From Saprospiraceae bacterium (GTDB lineage: Bacteria; Bacteroidota; Bacteroidia; Chitinophagales; Saprospiraceae): a stretch of DNA of 54,698 bases. The DNA lies in the NCBI GenBank assembly GCA_027486765.1, contig JAIXOO010000413.1, positions 1 through 54,698 of the forward strand, read 5' to 3'. Below the pieces are notes generated by a model. It did not search any database. It saw only the letters and a program-made list of their open reading frames with translations, and had not been told where the DNA came from. Made by a program: the position numbers and the translations under genes. Shown here one piece after another: positions 9,541 to 18,475 of the stretch. How positions within the stretch are numbered: the first letter of the stretch is position 1; every line of letters starts with the position of its first letter.

Positions 9541-10231
9541 ACTTCTTCCGCAACTGCGTGAACGTAAACACATGCAAAAACACCGCAAACGGCATGTAAA
9601 ACCCCGCAATCAAAATATACGGCATTTTAGTAAATTCCACACTGATCGGATTTTCAGCAAAGCCCCACATCTCCGGGCGAATAACCAGCGTGTTAAAAAT
9701 GAAGACAATATTGGCCAACAACAATACGCTTAGTATACTCCAAATCCAGGTTACCAGTCTAGCGATACTCGCTTTGCGGTACAACAACCAGGCCGTAGGG
9801 ATGGCCAGTAAGCCCGAAACGATGTCAAAGTTATAGCCTTCAAAAGTAGCTTGCATCGGGCCAATGCCCTTGAGGTAAATGCCCAGGATCAAAAACTCCA
9901 CCCCAATGCGAAACGACTGGATCAGGACTGGCTGCCAAATGGGAATGTTCTGAGTGAAAGGTCGATGTTTGCCCGAAACAAAAAACCAAACCATCAAACT
10001 AAAGGCGGGCAGAATGACCAACAAGGGTATACGTGGCGGATTGACCATAGGCTGAAGTATCCCCGACTGATCCAAAACCAGCAGGTAAATCGTCCAGAGA
10101 ATCAAACCGCCATACAATTTAAACAGGCCAGTACTTGGCAGCTGATCGCTGACTTTTTGAACATTGACATAAGCAAATCCAATCACGACAAACAATGCGG
10201 CGTAAAGGAGGCAAAAATTGAAGGTGAGCAT
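9539..10231 (-). CDS. Multi-pass membrane protein, unknown family
   Basis: A 230-residue protein with roughly seven hydrophobic segments, starting MLTFNFCLLYAALFVVIGFAYV and ending with a helix followed by a basic tail (TQLRKK). Short charged loops contain no recognisable catalytic motif. It may be an uncharacterised integral inner-membrane protein. It follows the lipoprotein gene at 10361-10942 on the same strand, but a strong terminator at 10281-10314 separates them, so it probably has its own promoter between 10232 and 10280. Its stop codon is shared with the hairpin at 9517-9540. Confidence 0.75.
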   Translation of the reverse strand: MLTFNFCLLYAALFVVIGFAYVNVQKVSDQLPSTGLFKLYGGLILWTIYLLVLDQSGILQPMVNPPRIPLLVILPAFSLMVWFFVSGKHRPFTQNIPIWQPVLIQSFRIGVEFLILGIYLKGIGPMQATFEGYNFDIVSGLLAIPTAWLLYRKASIARLVTWIWSILSVLLLANIVFIFNTLVIRPEMWGFAENPISVEFTKMPYILIAGFYMPFAVFLHVFTFTQLRKK

Positions 10232-10280
10232 AATCGTAGGTGTTTTTCGCTAATCGAAATACAAATGTGGCAAAAAAAAA

Positions 10281-10314
10281 CATCCCGATTTTGAGTTAAG
10301 TCAAAATCGGGATG
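10281..10314 (-). terminator. Rho-independent terminator of the EGF-like lipoprotein gene
   Basis: A perfect 14-bp stem, CATCCCGATTTTGA (10281-10294) and its complement (10301-10314), with a 6-base loop. Read on the minus strand it is followed by nine T residues, the classical intrinsic terminator layout. It lies 46 bases past the lipoprotein stop. Confidence 0.85.
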
Positions 10315-10360
10315 GATTTGGTTTATTTTATGTCAACGACATTTAGTGGATAGGCAATTT

Positions 10361-10942
10361 TTAAAAAGTGTAATCCAAATCCACCTTGAAACCAGTGCTA
10401 CAAGTAGGGCATTCTATCCGCAAGCTTTCCGGGAAATTATTGGTTTCGGTGTACGCTTTAAACTTCAAACCGCCCATAAAGTCGTCGGTATCTGGAGCCG
10501 TATCCTTGTCCCACAATTCGATGGTATATTCTTCAAGTGGGCTGGTCAATTCAGGCTTGGTAGCCGGAATAAATACCGCATTTTGACCGGAAGCAGGATC
10601 AAGCGGGAAGGGGAATACTGGCCCTGTCCAGATCAAAGTAGTGCCTTTGTAGATTTTCAGGTACACATCGGGGCCATCGGAAGGATCCCAATTGCCACCA
10701 GTTGTAGTTTTAGCTGGGTATTTGGTCAGCTCTAGTTTGGTGAATTTAATGGACGTGGGTGTTTTTTGGGCATTGCAGGTCTCTCCAGTCCAGCGTTCGG
10801 TGCAGTTGCAGTCACCTGAATCACAGGTGCCGCCATTCAGGCAAGTTGTTGACTCACAGGGGTCTGCTTTTTTACAGGCAAAACTGCCAGCAAGCAATAA
10901 AAAGGCCCACATTGTCAAGATTAAATAGGATTTGGTGTTCAT
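10361..10942 (-). CDS. Lipoprotein with EGF-like domain
   Basis: A 193-residue protein from ATG 10942; a further in-frame ATG 33 bases upstream would weaken the signal peptide. MNTKSYLILTMWAFLLLAGS is followed by FACKK, a lipobox that makes Cys23 or so the lipid anchor. Residues 25-55 hold an EGF-like module with six cysteines (CESTTCLNGGTC then CNCTERWTGETC). The remaining 140 residues are beta-rich with CPTC near the end and may form a C2-like or jelly-roll sandwich; I cannot name it. EGF modules in bacteria usually mediate protein or surface contacts. The gene is preceded by an 11-bp dyad at 10945-10980 and followed by an intrinsic terminator, so it is probably a single-gene unit. Confidence 0.82.
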   Translation of the reverse strand: MNTKSYLILTMWAFLLLAGSFACKKADPCESTTCLNGGTCDSGDCNCTERWTGETCNAQKTPTSIKFTKLELTKYPAKTTTGGNWDPSDGPDVYLKIYKGTTLIWTGPVFPFPLDPASGQNAVFIPATKPELTSPLEEYTIELWDKDTAPDTDDFMGGLKFKAYTETNNFPESLRIECPTCSTGFKVDLDYTF

Positions 10943-10944
10943 GA

Positions 10945-10980
10945 TTGTAGTGAATTTTAATGGGTTTGTATTCACTACAA
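10945..10980. promoter_or_regulatory. Perfect dyad just upstream of the EGF lipoprotein start
   Basis: TTGTAGTGAAT (10945-10955) and ATTCACTACAA (10970-10980) form an 11-bp perfect inverted repeat around a 14-base spacer, two bases upstream of the ATG. It could be an operator for a dimeric regulator or a leader hairpin that masks the start. No good -33/-7 promoter was found nearby. Confidence 0.4.
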
Positions 10981-11040
10981 TATTGCGGGTATAAATGCTG
11001 GCTGTGCCTCACCTAAATGGGTGAATTTTGCCAAAAAACA

Positions 11041-11297
11041 TGAATCATCCCGAATTTTGCAACCCTAACCGCGGCAGCGGTTGAATCTTGAATAGCCGCG
11101 GTCGTCCGCGGTCTTAGGCGTTTTACGCCGTTTGGCAACCGCGGTAGCGGTTGAACTATGCCCCATTTTGTTCAACCGCTGCCGCGGTTGTGAAACATTC
11201 CGCTTGGCATTTTACCGCGGACGACCGCGGCTATTCAAGATTGAATCACTGCCGTGATTCTAACGGCTTTATTGAAACTACAATTCGGGATGACTCA
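11041..11297. repeat. Large composite inverted repeat (about 255 bp) with nested palindromes
   Basis: This fills most of the only gene-free stretch over 300 bases (10943-11305). The outer ends pair (TGAATCATCCCGAATT at 11041 with its complement ending at 11297), as do CTTGAATAGCCGCGGTCGTC near 11088 and its complement near 11216. Inner copies of AACCGCGGCAGCGGTT are themselves near-palindromes. The element begins eight bases past the stop of the ABC/M1 gene (minus strand). No open reading frame of note lies inside. Confidence 0.75.
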
Positions 11298-11305
11298 CGT
11301 TGGGT

Positions 11306-14300
11306 TTACTTCACATCTCGCATATTGTCCTCAGGGTTCCGATCCACCAGCAGCGTGAACGGATCAATGCCCGCCTTTTCAGGCTTGCCTTGTACTTCGA
11401 AGGTAAAGGTATTGTCCTGCTTGTTGATGAAAACCCGCTTGCGGTAGAGCGTTTTGCCGTACTTCTTGCCTTTTTCAGGTTTGGCAAAAGCCCCGATTTC
11501 CATCCAGTCGGCTACCTTTTCTTCTTTTTCCTTGCCCAGTGCATCGGCCTTTAGTTTGCGCGATTCCACCTTCAGCGTGACCTGGTATTTGTCTTTACCC
11601 AGTTCTTTGATTTTTGCCTCAGTGGTGCGGTTTTCAAAGAGGGTAATGTCCCAAAACAAGTCTTTGATGATGTACTTGAGCGAATCTGGCGTTTGTTTGT
11701 AAAACTCGTCCACCACATCAGTGGAAACCGGGAAGGGTGGCGGTGCGTAGCGGAACTTGTTCAAAAAGTCGCGCAACCCTTGATTGACCCTTTCTTCACC
11801 AATCATTTCCTTCAAGTAATACATCACCAAGGAGCCCTTGTTGTAATGGATGTAGCCCTGGTTTTCGGAACGAGCCAGCGGGAGTTCCTGCAAACGTTCC
11901 CCCCCACGCCCGCGCAGGTAACGATCTGCTTCGTATTCCAGAAATTTGCGCATGATGTCGCGGCCATATTCCTTTTCCATCACCATCAGGGCGCTGTATT
12001 GGGCAAAGGTTTCCACCGTCATTTCGCTGCCTTGCATGTAAGCGCCACACTCCTGGTGGGCCCACCATTGGTGCCCCATTTCGTGCGCGACTACGTAAAA
12101 GACCATGTCGATGTCGTCCTTTTCTGCGCGAAAATCCTCAATAAATCCAATGCCTTCGGAGTAGGGCATAGTGCCCGGGAAAGCCTGGGCGAACTCGGCA
12201 TAACGTGGAAACTCGATGATGCGGCATTGCTTGTGGAAGTAAGGTCCAAAGTTCGTCGTGTAATACTCCAGCGATTTTTGCATCGACTTGAGCATGCGAT
12301 CCACGTTGTCCTTGTGGTCTTTGTGATAATACACTTCCAAATCGATCCCCTTCCATTTTTTGCGCGCCACTTCATACCGTGCCGACATGAAGGAGTAAAA
12401 ATTGAAACTTTCGTGATCGAGTTTATACTGGAAGTAACGCCGTCCGTTTTCTGTCCACTCCTTTTGCAGAGAGCCAGGCGCTATGGCAATTTGATCCTCC
12501 GACGTGCTGATCACCGTTTCCACATTGACCCAGTCTGCATCGTTGCCCAGGTAGGAATTACCCCGGGCGATGGTATCCGCGCGGTTGAGTTTGGGTGCTC
12601 GGGTCTTTTCAGGCAATTTGAACTTTTTCCGGCGGTTTTTATCGGTCATCTCGCCATCGGGTTGATAGCCCAGGCGGGGCGCGATGTTGAAATTATTGAA
12701 AAAGGTGCCGTTTTGCATCACTTCCTGCACGCTCAGCTCATTTTCAAAACCCTTGCTTTGGTATACAGAACTGAAATCTAGGCGCATGGAATCGCCAGGT
12801 TGTAGGGCCGGTTGCAAGCGGTAAATTCGGAAATAAACGTCCTTATCGTCCTTGAGTAACTTCAGACGAGGGTTGCTCAATGTGAACTTGATCTGCCGTG
12901 GCACTTGAACCAATAAGGTATCGATGGCTTTAGGGTGCAAGTTGCGCACCCACATTTCCGCCTTGGCGTCGATGTTGCGCGTTTCCGGGAAAATCTGGAT
13001 GTTGTATTTCAGCGCATAGATGCGCGGCTGAGCTTTCCCTTCGTATTTTTTGTAATCCTTCTCGTACTGCACCGTCAGTTTTTCAACCTGTTTGCTATTT
13101 TTGAAAGGATTCAAAACCAAGGTATTGTAAAACACCCAGGCAGCGCTCAAGCCCCACAAGGCAATGGCACCATAACCCGCCCAGCGGTAAGTCCGCCATT
13201 CCAATGCGGCAAGTTTGAAGCGTTTGCGCCAGCCACTTTCTTTGCCCCGTGGCCAAAAGCACACTGCGGCAACCGCCAGGATTGCGCTGAATAAGGCCCA
13301 GTAGGTGTTGAACCAAAATAGTCCGGTCGCATAAGGTTTGTAGCCATACAGATCTGATACCGTGTACCCAGGCGTAGCGCCAAACTGCACCATATTGCTC
13401 TCAATACGCAGGGCTCCCCAAATGAAGGAGTTCACAATAATGACCACAATGCAAATGAAAAAGCCGAGGTACATGTTGGGTGCCAGTGTGTGCACCAAAA
13501 GGAACAACACGGCAATGGTTGCAAAACCCAGTAAATCCAGCACCAGCAGTTCGCGCACATAAACCCCTAAATCGAAGCGGTTGTACCCATTCAGAGCTTG
13601 AGCCGCGATGGCCGCTAAGATACACGCACTGATCAAAATTGCCACCACTGCGACGATCGTGATGAGTTTGGACAAAAAGTCGGTCCAATTGCGCGTTGGC
13701 ATGGCGTCGTAAATCTCATTGACCTTGGCGATGCGCTCTTTCCAAACCAGTGCTCCCGTGAAATAAGCAACAATGGCAATGACAAACATGTAAAAAGAGC
13801 CCCGAATGATGTCCACCATGGTATAAGTCACTGGCAAATTGTGCGTACCATAACCTTCCGTAGCAAACTGCATACTTGGAATGGTGTTCATCAAACCAAT
13901 GAATGCCAAGAGGATAAACGGGGTGCTTTTGACAACGCCCCAAAAATTGGCTTTCAACTGACTGCGGAACTGGGCCAGGGTAATGCTCAATCCAGTGGCA
14001 GGTTTGACGGTGGCCATTTCGCCCAACTGTTGGAGACCGTAGGGTTCTTCTTCAACCTTGGCGCTGCGTTTTTTACTGACCTTCTTGGCTCTTTCTGCAA
14101 AACTGAAGCGCCAATAACCCACAAAAAGTACCAGCAAGCCGACCGCCATCCACAGCAAGCGATTGCCCAACATCAGAGGGTGCAATACGCTGACCGACAG
14201 ATGATTCTTTTCCTCTACTGTCCAATATTTGGTAACCAGGGACAGTGCTCTGAATCCAAAGGGATCAAGCATGGCCGAAAGGCTTTCGTTTTCGATGTCC

Positions 14301-14902
14301 CGAATCAGGTTCCCCGCTACAATATAGCCCACCAGCAAAACCATTGCTGAGATGAAGGAGTACATGGTGCTGCGCGTGAGCGCCGCAACCGTGAAAAGGA
14401 TACTCCCCGCAAAAATCATATTGGGAATGACAATGGCTAAATAGGAATTGATGTGGCTTTGAATTTCAAAAGGGCCGTAACGCTCCAGATCGAGCCAATG
14501 GGTGAACGAATTGACCCCCACGCCAAGCCACATGCCCAGCGAGATGCCCAACATAGGAATCAAACAAACCAGCAATGCTCCAAAAAAGTGGCCAAAGAAA
14601 TAGCCCATTTTTTGGACTGGCGAAGCAAATACGATTTGAGCCGTATTGTTTTCAAAATCGCGGATGGCAGCGGTATTCAAAAAAGCAGTGATCAACAAAA
14701 GCGAAAGAATGCTGAACACGCCATACCAGTTTTGGGTGACAAAAGGTGCATTTTTCCAAATGTTGCCAAAGCTACCACCAATCTGTACTTGATCGGTAAC
14801 CGTTGCAAAAAAGGTCATCAACGCGAATATGAAGAGGAAAATCCAGGGCATGGGTGCACGCAGCCAGGATTTTAATTCGAATTTTAGGAAGGTGAATAAC
14901 AT
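11306..14902 (-). CDS. ABC transporter permease fused to M1-family aminopeptidase
   Basis: A 1198-residue protein from ATG 14902 (MLFTFLKFELKSWLRAPMPW); the longer frame runs through the spacer repeat and the ATPase gene and is rejected. The N-terminal half carries two sets of about six membrane helices typical of ABC-2 permeases (roughly 15-320 and 370-620), then another helix near 650. The C-terminal half is an M1 metallopeptidase domain (about 700-1190): zinc motif H940-E-M-G-H944 and the third ligand Glu964 in VETFAQYS, 19 residues after His944. That is one more than in classical M1 enzymes, but I recall the same spacing in this fusion subfamily. GTMPYSEGIGF stands where GAMEN would be. 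With the ATPase upstream it forms an exporter whose peptidase domain probably acts on the outer face of the membrane. Confidence 0.92.
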   Translation of the reverse strand: MLFTFLKFELKSWLRAPMPWIFLFIFALMTFFATVTDQVQIGGSFGNIWKNAPFVTQNWYGVFSILSLLLITAFLNTAAIRDFENNTAQIVFASPVQKMGYFFGHFFGALLVCLIPMLGISLGMWLGVGVNSFTHWLDLERYGPFEIQSHINSYLAIVIPNMIFAGSILFTVAALTRSTMYSFISAMVLLVGYIVAGNLIRDIENESLSAMLDPFGFRALSLVTKYWTVEEKNHLSVSVLHPLMLGNRLLWMAVGLLVLFVGYWRFSFAERAKKVSKKRSAKVEEEPYGLQQLGEMATVKPATGLSITLAQFRSQLKANFWGVVKSTPFILLAFIGLMNTIPSMQFATEGYGTHNLPVTYTMVDIIRGSFYMFVIAIVAYFTGALVWKERIAKVNEIYDAMPTRNWTDFLSKLITIVAVVAILISACILAAIAAQALNGYNRFDLGVYVRELLVLDLLGFATIAVLFLLVHTLAPNMYLGFFICIVVIIVNSFIWGALRIESNMVQFGATPGYTVSDLYGYKPYATGLFWFNTYWALFSAILAVAAVCFWPRGKESGWRKRFKLAALEWRTYRWAGYGAIALWGLSAAWVFYNTLVLNPFKNSKQVEKLTVQYEKDYKKYEGKAQPRIYALKYNIQIFPETRNIDAKAEMWVRNLHPKAIDTLLVQVPRQIKFTLSNPRLKLLKDDKDVYFRIYRLQPALQPGDSMRLDFSSVYQSKGFENELSVQEVMQNGTFFNNFNIAPRLGYQPDGEMTDKNRRKKFKLPEKTRAPKLNRADTIARGNSYLGNDADWVNVETVISTSEDQIAIAPGSLQKEWTENGRRYFQYKLDHESFNFYSFMSARYEVARKKWKGIDLEVYYHKDHKDNVDRMLKSMQKSLEYYTTNFGPYFHKQCRIIEFPRYAEFAQAFPGTMPYSEGIGFIEDFRAEKDDIDMVFYVVAHEMGHQWWAHQECGAYMQGSEMTVETFAQYSALMVMEKEYGRDIMRKFLEYEADRYLRGRGGERLQELPLARSENQGYIHYNKGSLVMYYLKEMIGEERVNQGLRDFLNKFRYAPPPFPVSTDVVDEFYKQTPDSLKYIIKDLFWDITLFENRTTEAKIKELGKDKYQVTLKVESRKLKADALGKEKEEKVADWMEIGAFAKPEKGKKYGKTLYRKRVFINKQDNTFTFEVQGKPEKAGIDPFTLLVDRNPEDNMRDVK

Positions 14903-14920
14903 ACGCAAATGATTTTGTTG

Positions 14921-14980
14921 GGGCACCCGTAGGGGCATCCCTTGCGGGTGCCCTGGGCGACCGCGAGGGTCGCCCCTACG
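14921..14980. repeat. REP-like repeat (GTAGGGGC type) between ABC ATPase and permease
   Basis: The ends CGTAGGGGC (14928-14936) and GCCCCTACG (14972-14980) pair; inside are GGGCACCC/GGGTGCCC and a GGGCGACC/GGGTCGCC hairpin. The edge of the repeat supplies the TAG stop codon (14976-14978) of the ATPase gene. It resembles the element at 41649-41750. Confidence 0.75.
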
Positions 14981-15839
14981 ATTTGATTTTAGAAAAGAAT
15001 ACATCCTCCAATCCTGGCTCAGCAGGCTGGAATCCCTCACCGGGATCATCCTCGCTGAAAATGTGGATGATGGGTTTTCCCGCCACCAGTTTGCTGGAGA
15101 TCACTTTGAAGTTCTTTTCGTAATCATTAAGCTCGGCCTTCAGGATGATTTTTTCCCAAATTTTACCGCCCAATTCACCCAATGCAGCATCGGGTATGCC
15201 TGCGTATTTCACCTCGCCACCATTGATGATGGCCATATTGGAACAAAGTTCACGTACATCCTCCACAATGTGGGTAGAGAGGATGACGATCACGTTTTCG
15301 CCGATTTCAGACAAGAGGTTGTAAAAACGATTCCGCTCACCGGGGTCGAGGCCAGCGGTAGGTTCGTCTACAATGATCAGTTTGGGGTCACCAATCAAGG
15401 CCTGAGCAATGCCAAAGCGTTGGCGCATCCCACCGGAGTAACTACTTACTGCTTTTTTGCGGTGATCCCAGAGGTTGACCCGATTCAGTAGGGTTTGTAC
15501 CACTTCTTTGCGTTGATTGCTCGGAATTCCTTTGAGGGTGGCAAAGTGGTCCAGCATATCGAGCGCCGACATGCGGGGGTACACGCCAAACTCCTGGGGC
15601 AAATAGCCCAAGACCCGGCGTACCGCGTCTTTGTCCTTGAGCACATCAATGTCGCCCAGGGTGGCCGTCCCACTGTCTGCGTCTTGCAAAGTGGCCAAGG
15701 TGCGCATGAGGGTACTTTTGCCCGCGCCGTTAGGCCCCAAAAGGCCATACATGCCGGTTGGAATGTGCAGGCTCACGTTTTTGAGCGCTTGCACACCGTT
15801 TGGATAAGTTTTAGATAAATTTTGGATAGATAATTCCAT
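14976..15839 (-). CDS. ABC transporter ATP-binding protein
   Basis: A 287-residue cytoplasmic ATPase. Walker A is GPNGAGKST (35-43), the Q-loop is at LPQEFGVYPRM, the signature is YSGGMRQR (134 onward), Walker B is LIIVDEPTAGLD (154-165) and the switch histidine is His190 in LSTHIVEDV. All catalytic elements are intact. It drives the permease/M1 protein encoded directly downstream, 73 bases away across a REP-like element. The last codon is TCG followed by a TAG formed by that repeat, so the original C-terminus may have been slightly longer. The class resembles ABC-2 exporters of the Nod/bacitracin or gliding (GldA) type; the substrate is unknown. Confidence 0.93.
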   Translation of the reverse strand: MELSIQNLSKTYPNGVQALKNVSLHIPTGMYGLLGPNGAGKSTLMRTLATLQDADSGTATLGDIDVLKDKDAVRRVLGYLPQEFGVYPRMSALDMLDHFATLKGIPSNQRKEVVQTLLNRVNLWDHRKKAVSSYSGGMRQRFGIAQALIGDPKLIIVDEPTAGLDPGERNRFYNLLSEIGENVIVILSTHIVEDVRELCSNMAIINGGEVKYAGIPDAALGELGGKIWEKIILKAELNDYEKNFKVISSKLVAGKPIIHIFSEDDPGEGFQPAEPGLEDVFFSKIKS

Positions 15840-15877
15840 AAGCCAATTCGATAAAGGTGTTAGGGTACTAAATTAAT

Positions 15878-15996
15878 GTTGAGGGAGGTTGAGAAGGTTG
15901 AGAAGGTTTAGGCTGCCGCAGTGACTTAGACAATGTCCTTGTCAAAATCGTTCGCGGCAGCCTAAACCTTCTCAACCTTTCTCAACCTCCCTCAAC
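15878..15996. repeat. Word-iterated inverted repeat A (9/10-mer arms, GGCTGCCGC core)
   Basis: The left arm is GTTGAGGGAG-GTTGAGAAG-GTTGAGAAG-GTTTAG, then the core GGCTGCCGC. The right arm is the near-exact complement ending CTCCCTCAAC. It lies between the TolC-like gene (stop 16097) and the ABC ATPase start (15839), both on the minus strand. Confidence 0.88.
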
Positions 15997-16096
15997 TCAA
16001 AAGTGTCCCCAAGAATACTTTAGGTTGGCTCAAATGGCGGTATTTTTTATACAAAAGCGGAGTTATCCCCTACAAAAGGAATTTTTTGGAGATCAG

Positions 16097-17350
16097 TTAC
16101 CAGGGTTCCAGGTTGGCACTCAGGTAGTTGAGCAAGGGTTTTTGGCTCAATTGGCCGTTGAGATAAAGCAATTGAATGTATTCCTGGGTAAGCTCCTCGC
16201 TGAGTTTGAGGCGAGCAAATTGTTTTTTTTGCTGCAACAATTTTATTTCCATCAATTCAGTAGGCGTAAGTGAAGCCCGCAGCGCGGGGTCTTCCAAAAT
16301 ACTGAGCAACAAGTTCTTCTCTTCCTGTTCTTTGAGCAATTGGTGCTCCTGGATTAAATGCCGGACTTTGTTGAGTTGCACATCCAGTTCCTGTTTGCGG
16401 CGGGATAAAGTCAAGGTGTTTTTGGTGTTCAGTTCGTACATTTCCAGGGCCAGCTCATTGTTTTTAAAACGGTTGTTGCTGTTGAGCGGAATGTTCAGGC
16501 CCAGGCGCATGAAGAGGTCATCGTCGAGCGTAGGCGTTTTGGGGGCACGTTCGTAGCCAAACTGGAAAAAGCTGAGGTATTCCCGGTTGCGGACTTTGAG
16601 CAAATCCATTTCAGATTGCACCAAACCCATTTGAGCCTGGCGGATTTTGGCTTCGGCCAGGGGGATTTCCAGGGAGTTGGCCTGGATGCGGGCGATGACT
16701 TGTTCGATGCGGGTGATCGGGATGAAGTCGATGAGCTCCAACTCTACCGCTTCAGTCCCAGCGATAAATTGCCTGATTTTTTCCTCCGCCTGACTTTTAG
16801 CCTGTGAAAATTGGGCTTGATCGAGGCGCAGCGCTTGCCGATCCTGTTCGTTTTCCACCACCTCTTTTACCTTAACCGTCAAACCTTCGCGCAACATGGC
16901 TCGGAATACCTGTTCTTGAGCCAGGTACAAGGAGTCGAGTTTTTGGCTGGCCGAGCTCAATTGCTGCGCAAAATGATAGGCAACGATCGCTTCATAACGT
17001 TGGAGTAAAGCTTCATTCCAGTACACTTCAGCTTCGGCCTGAAGGACTCCGGATTGAGCTTGTTGGTATTGTTTTTGGTATTTGCCTAAGCCGAATGCAT
17101 TGGGACTTACCCGGATGCCGTATTGTTGGCGGGTCAGGGAAAAGTCGTTGGAACCAGCGCGGAGTTCAAGTTTTTGCAGCAGCGGGTTCTGGTAGTTTTG
17201 TTGCCCCAACCAATTGACCGTTTGTTGGCTCAAGCGCCATTGTTCATCCTGATTGACGGAAACCAGGACCTCTTTCATGCTGATTTTGATGGGGTCAATA
17301 GGGGTAAACGCAGCAAGCAACAAACTCAAGCTACACAACAATACTTTCAT
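16097..17350 (-). CDS. TolC-family outer-membrane efflux protein
   Basis: A 417-residue protein from ATG 17350; the upstream in-frame ATG would put a repeat-derived tail before the signal peptide MKVLLCSLSLLLAAF. The body is rich in long alpha-helical heptads (KYQKQYQQAQSGVLQAEAEVYW; KIRQAQMGLVQSEMDLLKVR), as expected for the periplasmic barrel of TolC-like proteins. It should form the outer-membrane channel for the HlyD-like adaptor encoded upstream at 17483-18475. The palindromic element J1 sits between the two genes. No dedicated inner-membrane transporter ATPase is encoded in this group. Confidence 0.85.
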   Translation of the reverse strand: MKVLLCSLSLLLAAFTPIDPIKISMKEVLVSVNQDEQWRLSQQTVNWLGQQNYQNPLLQKLELRAGSNDFSLTRQQYGIRVSPNAFGLGKYQKQYQQAQSGVLQAEAEVYWNEALLQRYEAIVAYHFAQQLSSASQKLDSLYLAQEQVFRAMLREGLTVKVKEVVENEQDRQALRLDQAQFSQAKSQAEEKIRQFIAGTEAVELELIDFIPITRIEQVIARIQANSLEIPLAEAKIRQAQMGLVQSEMDLLKVRNREYLSFFQFGYERAPKTPTLDDDLFMRLGLNIPLNSNNRFKNNELALEMYELNTKNTLTLSRRKQELDVQLNKVRHLIQEHQLLKEQEEKNLLLSILEDPALRASLTPTELMEIKLLQQKKQFARLKLSEELTQEYIQLLYLNGQLSQKPLLNYLSANLEPW

Positions 17351-17369
17351 GGCGATTGGCTTAGGTAGT

Positions 17370-17482
17370 GGGCAAAAATAAGTGCTCATTTTTCCTGAGC
17401 CAGAGGATTAGACAAGACACTTGAAATGAAACGTTTACTCATCTAATCCTCTGGCAAAATGAACACTTATTTTTTATCGCCC
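17370..17482. repeat. Palindromic element J, copy 1
   Basis: A 113-bp inverted repeat bounded by GGGC and GCCC. It contains an inner perfect 14-bp stem GCCAGAGGATTAGA/TCTAATCCTCTGGC, outer arms with AATAAGTG and CACTTATT, and a loop holding AAATGAAACGTTTAC. It abuts the TAA stop of the HlyD-like gene (17483) and ends 19 bases before the TolC-like start. A second copy lies at 52816-52929. Confidence 0.88.
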
Positions 17483-18475
17483 TTATTCAAAAGAAATGAC
17501 AATTTTTTCATTGAGGTAAAAAGGATTGTCATCGGGAATTTTGATGAACAATTCGCGGCCCCAGGTGCGCACTTCGGGCATCTTGCGCAGGCGCACGGGC
17601 AACTCAACCACTTGAGGATTGCTGCCGATGATGATTCCCTGGGCCAACACGGTTGGGCGGCTATAAGCATTCAATTGAACAGTATCGCCCAGTTGATAGC
17701 TGATTTCGGCATGCTCGTACACAAAACCCCGGATGCGGGTAGGCTGAAGCGGGTTGATTTTGAGCATTTCCTTGTGCTGGGGAACTACCTCGTTGGTGCC
17801 TACGGCAATACTTTCCACAAAACCATCCACCTGAGCGACCAGCGCTAAGCGTTGCCGTTCGGCATTGACAAAATCGAGGTCGATTTGGGTTTTGGCGCTG
17901 CGGGCTTCAAACACCGCTTGATTGGCCCGGCGTTCGGCCTGAATTTCCTGCACACGCTGCCGGTATTCCTCTTCTGCTTGGCGAATTTGGCTGCGCAAAG
18001 CAGCAATTTTTTCGGCCCTTAAGGGGTCGGTCGTATTGGGATCAGTGGATTCGCCCAAAAGTTTGCGCACGCCACTTTCGGCATTGTATTCAGCTTGTTC
18101 GATGCGGATTTGGGCTTGCAATTCGCTCAAATCTGTCTGATGCTGGGCTTTGAGTACTTCAAGGGATTTATCCAAAATGCTGTTTTGCGCATTTTTTTCT
18201 ACTGCGTATTGATTGATGTCGCTAAAACCCTCAGCGCTTTCTTGATCCAATTCGGCGCGATAAAAGAGCATGAGCGTATCCCCAGCCTGGACTTTATCGC
18301 CCGTTTTGACCAGCACTTCCTGGATAACAACGGTGTGATCGTAGTTGAGGATTTGACCTTCCGTTTCTGTAGCCCCAAAAAAAGACGTATTGCTCCGCCC
18401 CATGAAGTTGTCCTTCAACCAAAAGCAGGCGGCAAAAGCCAGTGCCCAAACGAGGTATAATACGTTGAATTTCAT
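17483..18475 (-). CDS. HlyD-like periplasmic adaptor (membrane fusion protein)
   Basis: A 330-residue protein with an N-terminal membrane anchor (MKFNVLYLVWALAFAACFWL). A lipoyl-type half follows (VVIQEVLVKTGDKVQAGDTL), then a long coiled-coil hairpin (about 90-215, including LQAQIRIEQAEYNAESG and QIRQAEEEYRQRVQEIQAER), the second lipoyl half (LVAQVDGFVESIAVGTNEVV) and a beta-barrel domain. This is the usual adaptor layout linking an inner-membrane component to a TolC channel. Its ATG overlaps the stop of the DUF4956 gene by four bases (ATGA), so the two are translationally coupled. That makes the DUF4956 membrane protein the probable inner-membrane partner. Confidence 0.88.
   Translation of the reverse strand: MKFNVLYLVWALAFAACFWLKDNFMGRSNTSFFGATETEGQILNYDHTVVIQEVLVKTGDKVQAGDTLMLFYRAELDQESAEGFSDINQYAVEKNAQNSILDKSLEVLKAQHQTDLSELQAQIRIEQAEYNAESGVRKLLGESTDPNTTDPLRAEKIAALRSQIRQAEEEYRQRVQEIQAERRANQAVFEARSAKTQIDLDFVNAERQRLALVAQVDGFVESIAVGTNEVVPQHKEMLKINPLQPTRIRGFVYEHAEISYQLGDTVQLNAYSRPTVLAQGIIIGSNPQVVELPVRLRKMPEVRTWGRELFIKIPDDNPFYLNEKIVISFE

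Noticed and set aside
11693-12781. A 362-residue frame on the + strand
   Set aside because: It lies antisense to the M1 peptidase domain, has no signal or recognisable motif, and the other strand carries an intact zinc-site protein.
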